NCBI GenBank assembly: GCA_027343695.1
Contig: DAHWKJ010000063.1
Span: 1 to 64,000 of the forward strand
Origin: Sulfobacillus sp.
GTDB taxonomy: Bacteria > Bacillota > Sulfobacillia > Sulfobacillales > Sulfobacillaceae
Reading direction: 5' to 3'
Length of the DNA: 64,000 bases
Shown here: one piece after another, positions 55,186-63,795 of the stretch
Layout of the letters: each line of letters begins with the position of its first letter
Position numbering within the stretch: position 1 is the first letter of the stretch
Translations under genes and position numbers: made by a program
Notes under the pieces: model-generated
Database searches by the model: none
Told to the model about the DNA's origin: nothing
Seen by the model: only the letters and a program-made list of their open reading frames with translations

Positions 55186-55206
55186 GTTGACCCCGTAGGG
55201 GTCAAC
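55186..55206. repeat. Subterminal hairpin of an IS200-type element
   Basis: Perfect stem GTTGACCCC / GGGGTCAAC with GTA loop, covering the stop codon of the TnpA remnant, as at the right ends of IS200/IS605 elements. It may also end transcription from the epimerase gene. Confidence 0.65.
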
Positions 55207-55495
55207 CCGGGGTTTCCTGTTCCCTGATGTATTCCCGACTGATGGAGAGGGGAGCTCCACCAGCCGAACCGGCAAAATAACTCGGCGACCAGAGGCTGCC
55301 GCCCTCAAGCGCTCGCTCAATGCTTAGATAGAGCACCTTACGGATCGCCGCCCTTGAGGCTATTCACCCGTCGAGAAATGGCCACCTTCGGCGGGTAGTT
55401 GATCAGCCAATGCACAAGACCCCCTCGTCGTCGAATTCCTCCAAGGTCGCTTTGAACTCCTGGCACACGTCGCTGCACTCACAAACGATGCAAGC
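55202..55495 (-). pseudogene. IS200/IS605 TnpA transposase remnant
   Basis: Minus strand shows successive frames: CQEFKATLEEFDDEG, then LVHWLINYPPKVAISRRVNSLKG, then RKVLYLSIERALEGGSLWSPSYFAGSAGGAPLSISREYIREQETPG and a stop at 55202. Together these are the C-terminal two-thirds of TnpA (HUH single-strand transposase; catalytic Tyr still in REYIREQ). At least two frameshifts and loss of the N-terminus make it inactive. The upstream DNA (55500-55680) may hold another eroded part. Confidence 0.82.
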
Positions 55496-56103
55496 TCTCA
55501 TCGAGTGCGCACGAAACGCACCCCAAGCACCGTACATCGCGCTCGGTTCCTTCAGACTGTGCGCTTAGCGTCCAGGGCCCCATCTTACGGCCCCGACCGC
55601 TAAATGCATGATGGTAATCATGACAACCCGGGCAAAGGGGTACCCACAGTACTCGGGCTGGATTCGCCATCAAGCGCTGTGATCCGGAACGCGATGATCA
55701 CCCTGGCCTTCACAGGGTTCTTGGAAAGAATTAGAGACGCCACCACACGCGGAATGCGTCGCAACCGTGAAGATACCGGCCCGCGGTCGATGCGCCAACC
55801 GTCTGAACCCGGTCTCACGAGGATGTCATGTCAACACTGCTCTTAGATTCCGGGTGCCTCAAAATTAGGCACCCGGAGGTGATAACCAGTGCGCCAGGTC
55901 CTAAACCAATAATCTTATCGCAAGACTGTCGGTCTTATGCGAAACCAATCAGCCCTGTGCTGGCCACCCATTCTTTGGTAGGAGAACACTCCCCACTATC
56001 TCAAAAGCCCCTGAATGAGTGCAACGTCCTTATCGCCGTTCTTGGGTCATTCGTTGAAGCAGAATGGCGATGGCGGCATCAGCCTCGGCTGCTTCGAAAC
56101 CAC
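55496..56103. other. Gene-free stretch with a strong hairpin
   Basis: Contains a perfect 10-bp stem CCGGGTGCCT / AGGCACCCGG with a 7-nt loop (55850-55876). A minus-strand frame at 55479-55673 (AFSGRGRKMGPWTLSAQSEG) could be the tail of an IS605 tnpB, but this is uncertain. No intact gene. Confidence 0.45.
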
Positions 56104-56850
56104 TCAATCTGTGAGACCGGGCTCGAATACCAACCGCGTCAACACCCCATCCAAGTAATCGACCCGTGGGCGTGGATCATCCGCTACAAAACGCATCACG
56201 GCCTCATGAGTGGCCTCGACAGACACGAGGCGACGCAGTTCCGGGGTTTCGCCATGGGATTCTAGATGCTCGACAAAGACCTGATACTGTGACTCCAAGG
56301 TTCGAAGATCCATCGCCAACTGCGCCTCATACAACACCACTACAAAGTGATAAGGGCCACCCATTTTGAGCCAACGCGGGGTGAGTTCCGCCGATTCGAC
56401 TCCGGTTTCCTCGGCCATTTCACGGAGGACCCCCCTCACCATATTAACCTGACCATCTTCTATGTCCGCGTCCGAAATCCCGCCGGCAACACCTTGGATC
56501 CGCCCCGCATAAGTGGTTTCAGGTCCCATTTCTCCGAGTACCAGATATTTGTCTTGAGTCCTCAGAATCGCCGCCCCGTAAAGTACTTGGCACGCATATT
56601 GAGGGTCAATGAGTCCCCGTAGGGTCGCTAAATAGTGGGCATAATCGGTTCGTGCTAAGAGAAACTCGGTGCGCTCAAGCTCCTGGCGAATTTCTCGAAT
56701 CGTAAACACCTCGCCCCGAAACCAATTCGGATGCTCGCGGAGTTCGTCCTCCCAAAGCATATCGACGAGCTTCTGTTGGTCGTGAGGGAGCCGGACTGGT
56801 ACCGCGTCAATCCGAGCCACCACCTGCGATACTATGTCGCTGAATACCAC
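56104..56850 (-). CDS. Nudix hydrolase with N-terminal helical domain
   Basis: 248 residues. A helical segment of about 85 residues precedes the Nudix fold, with the box in VLREMAEETGV (R-E-x2-x-E-E-x-G). Such enzymes cleave a nucleoside diphosphate linked to X. The glycine before the box is at AGGISD, farther away than usual. GTG or ATG start not critical; frame begins at 56850, 13 bp after the stop of the methyltransferase gene, so they form an operon. Confidence 0.85.
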   Translation of the reverse strand: MVFSDIVSQVVARIDAVPVRLPHDQQKLVDMLWEDELREHPNWFRGEVFTIREIRQELERTEFLLARTDYAHYLATLRGLIDPQYACQVLYGAAILRTQDKYLVLGEMGPETTYAGRIQGVAGGISDADIEDGQVNMVRGVLREMAEETGVESAELTPRWLKMGGPYHFVVVLYEAQLAMDLRTLESQYQVFVEHLESHGETPELRRLVSVEATHEAVMRFVADDPRPRVDYLDGVLTRLVFEPGLTD

Positions 56851-56863
56851 TGGATTCGCTATC

Positions 56864-57610
56864 TTAACGCACCCCCATTATCAGCGCTTCGTGAAACCAC
56901 TGCCATACCACGGCGGCATCGTGAAAACCATGAGACCGCAAGACGCCAAGATGCCACCCACTCGATGCCTCGATGTCGGCGTCCATGGTAGAACCAAACC
57001 GACGGGATCGTTCTGCCATTAACGGGCCGAGCCGAGGATCCGTGCTGACCGCGTTCCACCACTGATCCCAATCTTCGTACCCCGATGGTCTCGAGGCTCT
57101 CATCTTAATCTTCCTAGCGGCATCGACCGATTCAAGCAGCAAGGGTCCGGCGTCGATGCGCATATGGTCCGAATTGAGAAAGTACCCGCCGGGCTTAAGC
57201 AGGTGGAAAATATCCTGATAGAGACGACTTAAGGTCTTGAGGTCTAGCCAGTGCAGGGCACTGGCCGTGACTACGGCATCAAAACCAGGGGTAAGCCCCC
57301 GATGCCAGTGCGAATCGCGTAGATCCGCGCTCATCCACTCAACCTGAGGGTATTGGGCGTAGAGCCCTTGCCCAATTTGGAGCAACACCGGATCCAGATC
57401 CACAGCGACAATCGCGATTTGCGGCCAGCGGTGGATCATCTGCCCCGTAATCGTGCCAAGACCCGCGGCCAGATCTAAGACCCGTCCCCCGGTATTCGGC
57501 ACCTTTTGCGCTATAAGGTCCATCATGACCTCGAGGCTCATCGCCTTATAGGGACGATAGCCGGTTTGTTGCTGATTCCAACGTGATTCCCAGTCTCGCC
57601 AAGTTGGCAT
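56864..57610 (-). CDS. SAM-dependent methyltransferase, class I
   Basis: 248 residues. SAM motif I GGRVLDLAAGLGTITGQMI, acidic loop VAVDLDP, motif IV DAVVTASALHWLD and post-motif HLLKPGGYFLNSDHM. Small-molecule or quinone-type methylase fold; substrate unknown. ATG at 57610 with GGCCAGAGGATG upstream. The Nudix gene follows it by 13 bp. Confidence 0.9.
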   Translation of the reverse strand: MPTWRDWESRWNQQQTGYRPYKAMSLEVMMDLIAQKVPNTGGRVLDLAAGLGTITGQMIHRWPQIAIVAVDLDPVLLQIGQGLYAQYPQVEWMSADLRDSHWHRGLTPGFDAVVTASALHWLDLKTLSRLYQDIFHLLKPGGYFLNSDHMRIDAGPLLLESVDAARKIKMRASRPSGYEDWDQWWNAVSTDPRLGPLMAERSRRFGSTMDADIEASSGWHLGVLRSHGFHDAAVVWQWFHEALIMGVR

Positions 57611-57635
57611 CCTCTGGCCTCCTCAAGACTCATGC

Positions 57636-58931
57636 TTACGGCACCAGTCGCTTGACATCGCGAGGCAACAAGGTCGCCTCGCGTATATTGGTAAATCCCA
57701 TCAGCCTGGCTACTAGGCGTTCGAGCCCGATCGCAAACCCTCCGTGCGGAGGCATCCCATATTTAAATGCCATCAGATACCCCTCGTAGGATTCGGGCTC
57801 AAGACCCCGACTCGCCAATGCCGCCACGTAGTCCTGGTAGAGATGGAGTCGTTGGCCTCCGGTCACTAGTTCTTGACCCCGGAATAAGAGGTCAAAGCTT
57901 AGCGTAAATTCGGGACGCTTAGGGTCCGGGTAGGTATAGAATGGGCGCTTAGCCATAGGATAGCCTTCGACAAAGAGGAAGTCCGATCCATGGGTGGCTT
58001 GTGCCCACTCCCCGAGCCATGCCTCATGAGCCGGAGCCAGATCGGGCTCTTGGCAGAGATCCTGCCCTAATGCCAGCGATAACATCTCCAACGCTTCGGA
58101 AAAATGGATCACAGGAATCGATGTCGGTACCTCCGGCCAGGAATCGAGCTCTGGCGCTTCGACGCGCGCACCGATCAGCATAGCGCGAAGCGTCCGGGCC
58201 AACACGTCCATGACAGTGTGGTGATCCCGGATAAATCCCAATTCGACATCTAGCGACGTGTACTGGCTTAAATGTCGAGCGGTATCGTGAGGTTCTGCCC
58301 GAAACACCGGCCCCACTTCAAATACTCGACCCAACACGCCCACCATCATCTGTTTATAGAATTGCGGACTCTGAGCCAGGTACGCCGGTCGTCCAAAATA
58401 GTCGACAGTAAACACGTTGGCGCCGCCTTCGGTGGCGGTGGCCAACAACTTTGGCGTGTGAATTTCTACAAAATCTTCTTGGGACAAAGCCTGGCGGAAT
58501 TCTTGGACCAGGCGTGCGGTCACCCGCAGCCACTCACGGGATCCGGGATGCCTCAGTGCTAACGGCGCCCAGTCCAATCGCGTCGGCAGTCCGGCCTCTA
58601 CCCTCGGTCCGGATAGATCGAGAGGCAGCGGATTGGCAGGCTCAGATACGACATCAAATGTCGGCCGGTGAAGCTCAATCCCACCTGGTGCACGGGGCTC
58701 GTCGACCACGTCGGCTTCCACATAGACTACGGTCTCGGGCCGGAGTGCTCCAGGGTGGGATTTAATGACCACTTGGACCATGTGGTGTCCGTCGCGGAGT
58801 ATCACAAAAGTGACGCCGCCGAGCCGGCGGACGGCATGAATCCAACCCGCGGTGCGTACGCGTTGCGCCGTATATTGGGATAACGCACCAATCGGACAGG
58901 GCATGTCCGGCAATGGATGGGCATTAATCAT
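57636..58931 (-). CDS. Archaeal-type aspartyl-tRNA synthetase (AspS2)
   Basis: 431 residues from the ATG at 58931 (GGAGGT 8 nt upstream; a TTG five codons before is inside that site). OB-fold tRNA-anticodon domain (TAGWIHAVRRLGGVTFVIL), class II motif 2 FRAEPHDTARHLSQYTSLDVE and motif 3 GGFAIGLERLVARLMG. The short length without the GAD insertion of bacterial AspRS (about 590) marks the archaeal type, often non-discriminating, making Asp-tRNA(Asn) for amidation. Preceded by a T-box leader, so regulated by uncharged tRNA. Confidence 0.93.
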   Translation of the reverse strand: MINAHPLPDMPCPIGALSQYTAQRVRTAGWIHAVRRLGGVTFVILRDGHHMVQVVIKSHPGALRPETVVYVEADVVDEPRAPGGIELHRPTFDVVSEPANPLPLDLSGPRVEAGLPTRLDWAPLALRHPGSREWLRVTARLVQEFRQALSQEDFVEIHTPKLLATATEGGANVFTVDYFGRPAYLAQSPQFYKQMMVGVLGRVFEVGPVFRAEPHDTARHLSQYTSLDVELGFIRDHHTVMDVLARTLRAMLIGARVEAPELDSWPEVPTSIPVIHFSEALEMLSLALGQDLCQEPDLAPAHEAWLGEWAQATHGSDFLFVEGYPMAKRPFYTYPDPKRPEFTLSFDLLFRGQELVTGGQRLHLYQDYVAALASRGLEPESYEGYLMAFKYGMPPHGGFAIGLERLVARLMGFTNIREATLLPRDVKRLVP

Positions 58932-59158
58932 GGAAAAGACCTCCAATTATCCTAACCTTGTGCGGGCGGGGTCAGGTCCCGCGGTGCCACCGCACTTTGT
59001 TTGCCGGCTGGAGGCGCCGCCAAACCTCAAATTCCGCAGGAAAATAGCGGATTTTGCCACTCCGGAGGATCTTGGTTGTGTCTTATGGGTCACACTCGCA
59101 CCCCGCGTGACTCGCTGGACCATAAGGTTTCACAACTACTGGTCTCGTTCATCATGAC
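58932..59158 (-). ncRNA. T-box riboswitch leader of aspS2
   Basis: The minus-strand leader contains the T-box bulge GGTGGCACCGCGG (58979-58991), an upstream stem I with AGTAG and an AGCGAG distal loop, and a specifier-loop GAC triplet at 59082-59080 flanked by pairing arms (GTTG with CAAC on one side, CTTATGG with CCATAAG on the other). GAC is an Asp codon, matching the gene. A GC-rich sequence after the T-box (GTGCGG with CCGCAC, 58962-58994) can form the alternative stem. The leader ends at the GGAGG of the gene. Confidence 0.82.
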
Positions 59159-59164
59159 GCATCA

Positions 59165-59170
59165 ATTATA
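59165..59170 (-). promoter_or_regulatory. Extended -10 of the aspS2 T-box transcript
   Basis: Minus strand TGGTATAAT (TGnTATAAT), about 7 bp before the inferred start of the leader; weak -35. Confidence 0.6.
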
Positions 59171-59195
59171 CCAAAAACCAAGTAGACCGCCCTCT

Positions 59196-59786
59196 TTATC
59201 GGGCTGAATTGTCATGCGGGCCCTGGCGCATCTCGCGCGTCATACTATAAATGTTATGATCTTGCCATCGACCGGCAATACGCAAATAATACGGAGCATA
59301 GCCTTCGTAAAGAAATCCGGTCTTTTCAATAACCCGCAGCGATCCCGCATTATACGGCATCACCGCCGCTTGGACCCGATGTAATTCCAAGACATCAAAG
59401 GCTAGGTCTAAAACTAACGCGACTGCGGACGTGGCAATGCCACGCCGATTAGAGGTCTGGCTCACCCAATAGCCGAGCGTAGCGCTTTCCCACGCCCCCC
59501 GCACCACGTTACTCAAGGTAATGCGGCCCACCAATTGATTATTCTCGACTAACCGAATCCCGTACCCATAAGCCTGATCTGCCTCCCGTAGCGCCATCAT
59601 CCGGAGAAGGTTGCTGGTTTGACCAGCTAGGGTGAAAAATTCGTCGTCGACCGTAGGAACCCACGGACCGAGAAACACGCGGTTTGCCTGGTACAATTGT
59701 AAAAATTCATCCGCATCCGAATCGACCAAAGGGTTTAGCCGAATCGTCTCGTTACTGGCTTGCGCCTCGTCTTTAGTCCAATTCAT
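59196..59786 (-). CDS. RimJ-type GNAT acetyltransferase
   Basis: 196 residues: ETIRLNPLVDSDADEFLQLY, the loop QTSNRRGIATSAVALVLDLAF and YNAGSLRVIEKTGFLYEGYA. It resembles ribosomal protein S5 alanine acetyltransferases. The start ATG overlaps the end of the following-on-map GNAT gene by 14 nt, so both are co-translated. Confidence 0.9.
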   Translation of the reverse strand: MNWTKDEAQASNETIRLNPLVDSDADEFLQLYQANRVFLGPWVPTVDDEFFTLAGQTSNLLRMMALREADQAYGYGIRLVENNQLVGRITLSNVVRGAWESATLGYWVSQTSNRRGIATSAVALVLDLAFDVLELHRVQAAVMPYNAGSLRVIEKTGFLYEGYAPYYLRIAGRWQDHNIYSMTREMRQGPHDNSAR

Positions 59787-60216
59787 AATGTATCCACCGG
59801 CTCGGCCGCCCTCCCATTTTGCGATATAGAGCCTGCGCCACCAGATTATCCTTCGCCGTTTCCCACTGGATAGGCCCTAAATTTCGGTCTCGTGCGTACC
59901 GCACCACGGCTTGAAAGAGCATTTCACCCACATGCTGACCTCGATAGTTCTCGGCCACGTAGAGGTCGTTCATAACCACGTGACGCCTCAGATCCAAGGT
60001 ACTCCAAATACAGTAAAGGGTGGTGAATCCAACCAATCCCGCATCGCCGTCTGCCACCAATTGCACGCCGTCTTCAGGGTGCTGAAGCAAGTGGTGTATG
60101 AATGCGCCGAGTCGCTCCGGGCCCGGGTCTGGCTGCCGATAAAAGTCCACGATATATCCCACCATCAACGACATTAATGACGGCACATCCCCGGTTTCTG
60201 CCGGTCGAATCTGCAC
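59773..60216 (-). CDS. GNAT-family acetyltransferase
   Basis: 147 residues with the opening MQIRPAETGDVPSLMSLM, acetyl-CoA loop VAENYRGQHVGEMLFQAV (R-G-x-x-x-G) and YRKMGGRPSRWIHYEL at the end. Diamine- or peptide-type single-domain acetylase; substrate unknown. ATG at 60216 with GAGGCGG upstream. Confidence 0.9.
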   Translation of the reverse strand: MQIRPAETGDVPSLMSLMVGYIVDFYRQPDPGPERLGAFIHHLLQHPEDGVQLVADGDAGLVGFTTLYCIWSTLDLRRHVVMNDLYVAENYRGQHVGEMLFQAVVRYARDRNLGPIQWETAKDNLVAQALYRKMGGRPSRWIHYELD

Positions 60217-60239
60217 TAGATTCCGCCTCGCTTTCGAAC

Positions 60240-60764
60240 TTAGGGTATCGGCGCCAAAAGACGGCGCCGTTCCCTTATTAAGGCCTCTAATTGGTCCATG
60301 TCGCGGCGAATTCCCGCCAGGCCTTGCGGGTCGTTGAATGTTCCGTGTTCTTCAATCTGTCGCGCGGTTAAGGCAAGGCTGCGGTCGAGTTCAATCAGGG
60401 TCTCCAACAGCACATCATTTTTTCGGATTCGGTTATATACCCGGTCGTTGGTGGGCGCTTCCAAGGACGCGGCTTGGCTCGCTAATTGTGACAGGTGGTC
60501 TGCAATCGCCTTGAAGCCTTTCGCCCGGTCTAAAAGCGCTCGATCGACAAACGGGTTTTCCCGGCTTGGTGCCGGGATTTCGGCGCTTGCGGCTTGATAG
60601 TAACCCCGCCATACGGCCGCTAACCTCGCCAAGTCGCCGCATAACGTATTACGGATCGCTTGGTCTAAGGCTCGCATTGTCGCTGCACTCGCATAAGGAT
60701 TGACGTCGTTGGCCTCGGAAAAAAACTTTCCCACGATGACTAAAAGCCCCTCGTGACGTTCCAT
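60240..60764 (-). CDS. Helical protein, partner of the SPFH protein
   Basis: 174 residues, nearly all helix, with a coiled-coil-like C-terminus (IRRDMDQLEALIRERRRLL). No signal peptide or TM segment. No family recognised. Stop of the SPFH gene at 60768 lies 3 bp before its ATG at 60764, so it is probably in complex with that protein. Confidence 0.7.
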   Translation of the reverse strand: MERHEGLLVIVGKFFSEANDVNPYASAATMRALDQAIRNTLCGDLARLAAVWRGYYQAASAEIPAPSRENPFVDRALLDRAKGFKAIADHLSQLASQAASLEAPTNDRVYNRIRKNDVLLETLIELDRSLALTARQIEEHGTFNDPQGLAGIRRDMDQLEALIRERRRLLAPIP

Positions 60765-60767
60765 GCC

Positions 60768-61619
60768 CTACCGCCGTTCTGGGGCAGCCTGAGGCGGCAC
60801 CGTGTGGGTATAATCACTAGCATTCACCATCGGATTGGCGCCTTGAATCGTAAATCCCGTACCGCTAATCATATTGGGCGCCGTAATGAGGCCCCGCTCT
60901 GCCATCAACATGGCAATATAGTAACGGATCGCCGTCTCTTCGTTCAGGCCGAAGGCTCGCAACGAGATAAGTTTTTTCATGAGCTCATCCGCGGGCGCCA
61001 CCAACACCTTGACGTTGTTCAACGTAATCCCGTAGGTATTGAGAAACTCTTGCAAATGCGCTGTGACCAGATCGGTAATGTCGTGAATTTTTTCGTTGAT
61101 CTGCTCGAGCGGGGTAACCTGGCAAATTTGATTAATGGATTGTTCCAACACCGGGGCCGCATAGGTGTTGACTTCCGGCGTTTTGATGTAATGACCTTGA
61201 TACGGCATGTGCTGCACCAACTTTAGTGCATCGTCTTTAGAGTCGACGTGAATATAATAGTCGACTTGGTAGCGCAGCTGAGCCATTTCCCGCGACAGCG
61301 CCTGGCCCTCGGCCCGAATTACCAGCTTGGCCCTGTTGACGTAAATAGCTTCATACTGCCATGGTGACTGTCCTCCGTAAAACGCTTGTTGGATGGCCCC
61401 CACCAAAATTTTCTGCGGCGTGTCTACTGAGTATTGGCCGGTCTCGTACACATTTAAAATGGCTCCACGACTTTTCAACACACAAAAATGATTAGATTCC
61501 ACGGTTAATAGCGACCCATTCATGATGTCGTTCCCAGGATAATGATAGAGTAAAACGTCCGGCCCCATGATCTCCTCACCGGATCCGGTTAATGTCGAAA
61601 TCACATTGCGTACCGCCAT
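60768..61619 (-). CDS. SPFH/band-7-like domain protein
   Basis: 283 residues. SPFH core in residues 30-230 (VESNHFCVLKSRGAILNVYETGQYSVDTP, VNRAKLVIRAEGQAL, DLVTAHLQEFLNTYGITLNNVKV), resembling the YdjI/virion-core-protein branch, and no transmembrane anchor, so membrane contact may come by the domain edge. The C-terminal 40 residues are Pro/Ala-rich. ATG at 61619 with GGAGGTACG upstream. Pairs with the helical gene downstream. Confidence 0.85.
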   Translation of the reverse strand: MAVRNVISTLTGSGEEIMGPDVLLYHYPGNDIMNGSLLTVESNHFCVLKSRGAILNVYETGQYSVDTPQKILVGAIQQAFYGGQSPWQYEAIYVNRAKLVIRAEGQALSREMAQLRYQVDYYIHVDSKDDALKLVQHMPYQGHYIKTPEVNTYAAPVLEQSINQICQVTPLEQINEKIHDITDLVTAHLQEFLNTYGITLNNVKVLVAPADELMKKLISLRAFGLNEETAIRYYIAMLMAERGLITAPNMISGTGFTIQGANPMVNASDYTHTVPPQAAPERR

Positions 61620-61701
61620 GATACGTACCTCCTATTGACTTAAAATTTTGATTACCATGATGAGTATATCACGATCCCGATACCTAAAATCTGGCATCTT
61701 C

Positions 61702-62355
61702 TCAGACCACCTTGTTGTAAACGTCCTCCAATGTGTCCCCGCGGGCTCGGTCCAAATGGATCGCTTGCATCCCTAGGGCCCGAGCCGGCATGACGTCCTT
61801 GTCGAGCCGGTCTCCGACAAAGAGAGCCGCCTCGGGCGCGCACTTGGCTTCAGCCAATAGATGTCGGAAGATGCTGGGATCCGGTTTAGCGCGTCCGAAT
61901 TCGCCAGAGATCACCACCAGCGAAAACCACGGCTCTAAACCCACAGCTCGGATTTTTCCGCGTTGGGTCAGCCCGTCCCCATTGGTTATGATCCCAAGTT
62001 TCATCCCTTGGTCCGCGAGCCTTGAGAGGACGGGGATCGTGTCTTTAAAGCATTGCCAGCCAGCCTCATATCCTCGGCGATACACCAGAAAAAACTCCGC
62101 GGCGGTGTCTTCATCCATGGGCGTACCATTAGCCCGGGCCACATCCTGCACGCGGCGAGCGCGGTTAAGCTCGAGACTTTCGCGACCATCCACGAACTGT
62201 TGAAAATGGAATGCCGATGCCTCCTGCCAGGCATCGACCAGCATCTCGAGATCCTCGACACCCCACGCCTGGGCGAGACGGCTGACGCCTTCCCGGGTCG
62301 CCGCCACATCATCAATTAGAGTGTCGTCTAAGTCAAATCCTACCAGTGTAAGCAC
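61702..62355 (-). CDS. HAD-superfamily phosphatase
   Basis: 217 residues. Motif I DLDDTL (nucleophile Asp near residue 9), motif II GIITNGD, Lys in AKPDPSIF and motif IV FVGDRLDKDV; helical cap between motifs I and II. Close in layout to YjjG/Gph-like enzymes that remove phosphate from small metabolites. Start ATG at 62355 with GGGGGGAT upstream. Single gene. Confidence 0.92.
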   Translation of the reverse strand: MLTLVGFDLDDTLIDDVAATREGVSRLAQAWGVEDLEMLVDAWQEASAFHFQQFVDGRESLELNRARRVQDVARANGTPMDEDTAAEFFLVYRRGYEAGWQCFKDTIPVLSRLADQGMKLGIITNGDGLTQRGKIRAVGLEPWFSLVVISGEFGRAKPDPSIFRHLLAEAKCAPEAALFVGDRLDKDVMPARALGMQAIHLDRARGDTLEDVYNKVV

Positions 62356-62470
62356 AAATATCCCCCCGACTTATCTTTGCTGACGCGGTGACGTTCGGCA
62401 CGACCAACCTAACCGGCCTACGTGGCCGACTCCCTGAGAACATGGTGTCACCGAGACCAATCTCGTACCG

Positions 62471-62485
62471 TTAGGGGGCCCCTAA
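62471..62485. promoter_or_regulatory. GC-rich palindrome upstream of the HAD gene
   Basis: TTAGGGG-G-CCCCTAA, perfect 7-bp arms around one base, between the MntP-like stop and the HAD start. Could be an operator or a weak terminator of the upstream operon. Confidence 0.35.
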
Positions 62486-62512
62486 ATCTTCGTAGATTGT
62501 GATCAAGGCGGG

Positions 62513-63061
62513 TTAACTGATGCCAAAATGAGACCCCAACACATAAAGTCCCAACATCACAATGATGCCGCCCCCAAGTTTTTCAGCCCACTCTCCCATC
62601 CACCGTGAGAGACTACGACCAAACACGAGTCCGATGGCCGTCCACGCCAAGGCTTGGAGGCCGAGAGCTAATGAAAGCCATAGCATATGATTCATCCCGA
62701 GTCCCCAGGCAAATCCGGCAACCAATTCGTCGATGCTGACGGCTAAAGCCAATACGGCCACCCGGGCCCTCGAACCCTCAGCTTCGAGGGCCCCATCATC
62801 GTCTACATAGAGCATCCAGCCCCCGAGGCCCAACAACAATAGACCCGAGACCCAGAACAGCCAAGGCCCCATTATTGACTTCACGGTATGCCCGAGAAAA
62901 AGCCCCACCAAAGGCATGATGGCTTCGGCCAGAGGAAACGCGATGAGATAACGCAGTCTGGTGTGGCCAGACATCGGCGTAGCAACCCCGAGCCCGGTGG
63001 CGGTGACCAAAGTGTCTAGTCCCAATGCCCCCATTAACCCTAAACTGGCCCAGAGGCTCAT
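62513..63061 (-). CDS. MntP/YtaF-like manganese efflux or sporulation membrane protein
   Basis: 182 residues, six TM segments in two repeats, with the acidic pair GLDTLVTATGLG and AVSIDELVAGFAWG that marks MntP (LysE superfamily) and YtaF. The ATG at 63061 overlaps the VOC stop (ATGA), so this start is preferred over 63109. Likely exports divalent metal. Last gene of a tight operon that begins with the Spo0E-like gene. Confidence 0.82.
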   Translation of the reverse strand: MSLWASLGLMGALGLDTLVTATGLGVATPMSGHTRLRYLIAFPLAEAIMPLVGLFLGHTVKSIMGPWLFWVSGLLLLGLGGWMLYVDDDGALEAEGSRARVAVLALAVSIDELVAGFAWGLGMNHMLWLSLALGLQALAWTAIGLVFGRSLSRWMGEWAEKLGGGIIVMLGLYVLGSHFGIS

Positions 63062-63414
63062 GCTTGGCGAAGCCCCCATACGTTGCCAAACGGATCTTCT
63101 AATTGACACACGGCTGGGCCATCACTCCCGATGATTGGCTCTCGATACACCCGACACCCCAATACGACCATGGCAGCCATCGCGTCATGAAGATTCTCGA
63201 CCCGCCAATAAAGAACGGTTCGCCCACTGGTCCCGTTGGTTTTGGCATCTCCGAGATGAATGCCGACCTCAATGCCCGGCCCTTGAAATATAGAGAAATG
63301 TTCCGAGTTAAAAACGGGAGGCCCAAAAAGTGTTCGGTACCACGGTAGTGCTTGAGAGACATCGGGGACAAAGAAGGTGATCTCTGCAGGTCCGAGTAAT
63401 TTTGGCGGGATCAT
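63058..63414 (-). CDS. VOC-superfamily protein (glyoxalase/bleomycin-resistance type)
   Basis: 118 residues with the VOC beta-alpha-beta-beta-beta layout: AEITFFVPDVSQALPWYRTLFG at the start and CQLEDPFGNVWGL at the end, where the metal-binding Glu of glyoxalases appears as VCQLED. Metal binding or antibiotic binding possible. Both ends overlap neighbours by 4 nt (ATGA), so it belongs to the operon. Confidence 0.88.
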   Translation of the reverse strand: MIPPKLLGPAEITFFVPDVSQALPWYRTLFGPPVFNSEHFSIFQGPGIEVGIHLGDAKTNGTSGRTVLYWRVENLHDAMAAMVVLGCRVYREPIIGSDGPAVCQLEDPFGNVWGLRQA

Positions 63415-63761
63415 CGCTTAACCATCGCGGCCACAACGACGACGGCATCCAGTCCGAGTACAGCGAACGTGCCGAGACCATGGTCAGCGCCGCCAGCTAG
63501 GGCCAACAAGGGAATCGAGATGCCCAACACCGGCATAATCGTGCCCAACGGTCGGTTGCGGCGCCCTTGCCATCCCTCACGACGTGGGTCGCGTGATACC
63601 TTATGGTCTGGGACCGAGGCCTGGTCATTCTTGGATTCCTGCATCAGATCCAGGATTTGGTCTGCCGTATGCTCATCGTACAGCGGTCCCAAGTCACGAT
63701 TGGCCTTCAAGATGGCCAAAATTTCATCCTTATTGACATTGCCCCGTGCCTTGGTGTCCAT
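63411..63761 (-). CDS. Small membrane protein of unknown function
   Basis: 116 residues from the ATG at 63761 (GGAGGGAT 4-6 nt upstream; a longer frame to 63824 would overlap the previous gene). Soluble helical N-terminus (EILAILKANRDLGPLYDEHTADQILDLM), a basic stretch (RREGWQGRRNRP) and two hydrophobic segments (TIMPVLGISIPLLALAGG, GTFAVLGLDAVVVVAAMV). No family recognised. Confidence 0.72.
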   Translation of the reverse strand: MDTKARGNVNKDEILAILKANRDLGPLYDEHTADQILDLMQESKNDQASVPDHKVSRDPRREGWQGRRNRPLGTIMPVLGISIPLLALAGGADHGLGTFAVLGLDAVVVVAAMVKR

Positions 63762-63795
63762 AAAACGATCCCTCCAAAACCGCTTGAATTCCCCT

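Noticed and set aside
55479-55673. Tail of an IS605 TnpB
   Set aside because: A possible match (AFSGRGRKMGPWTL) without the zinc-finger or RuvC motifs; not enough to name.
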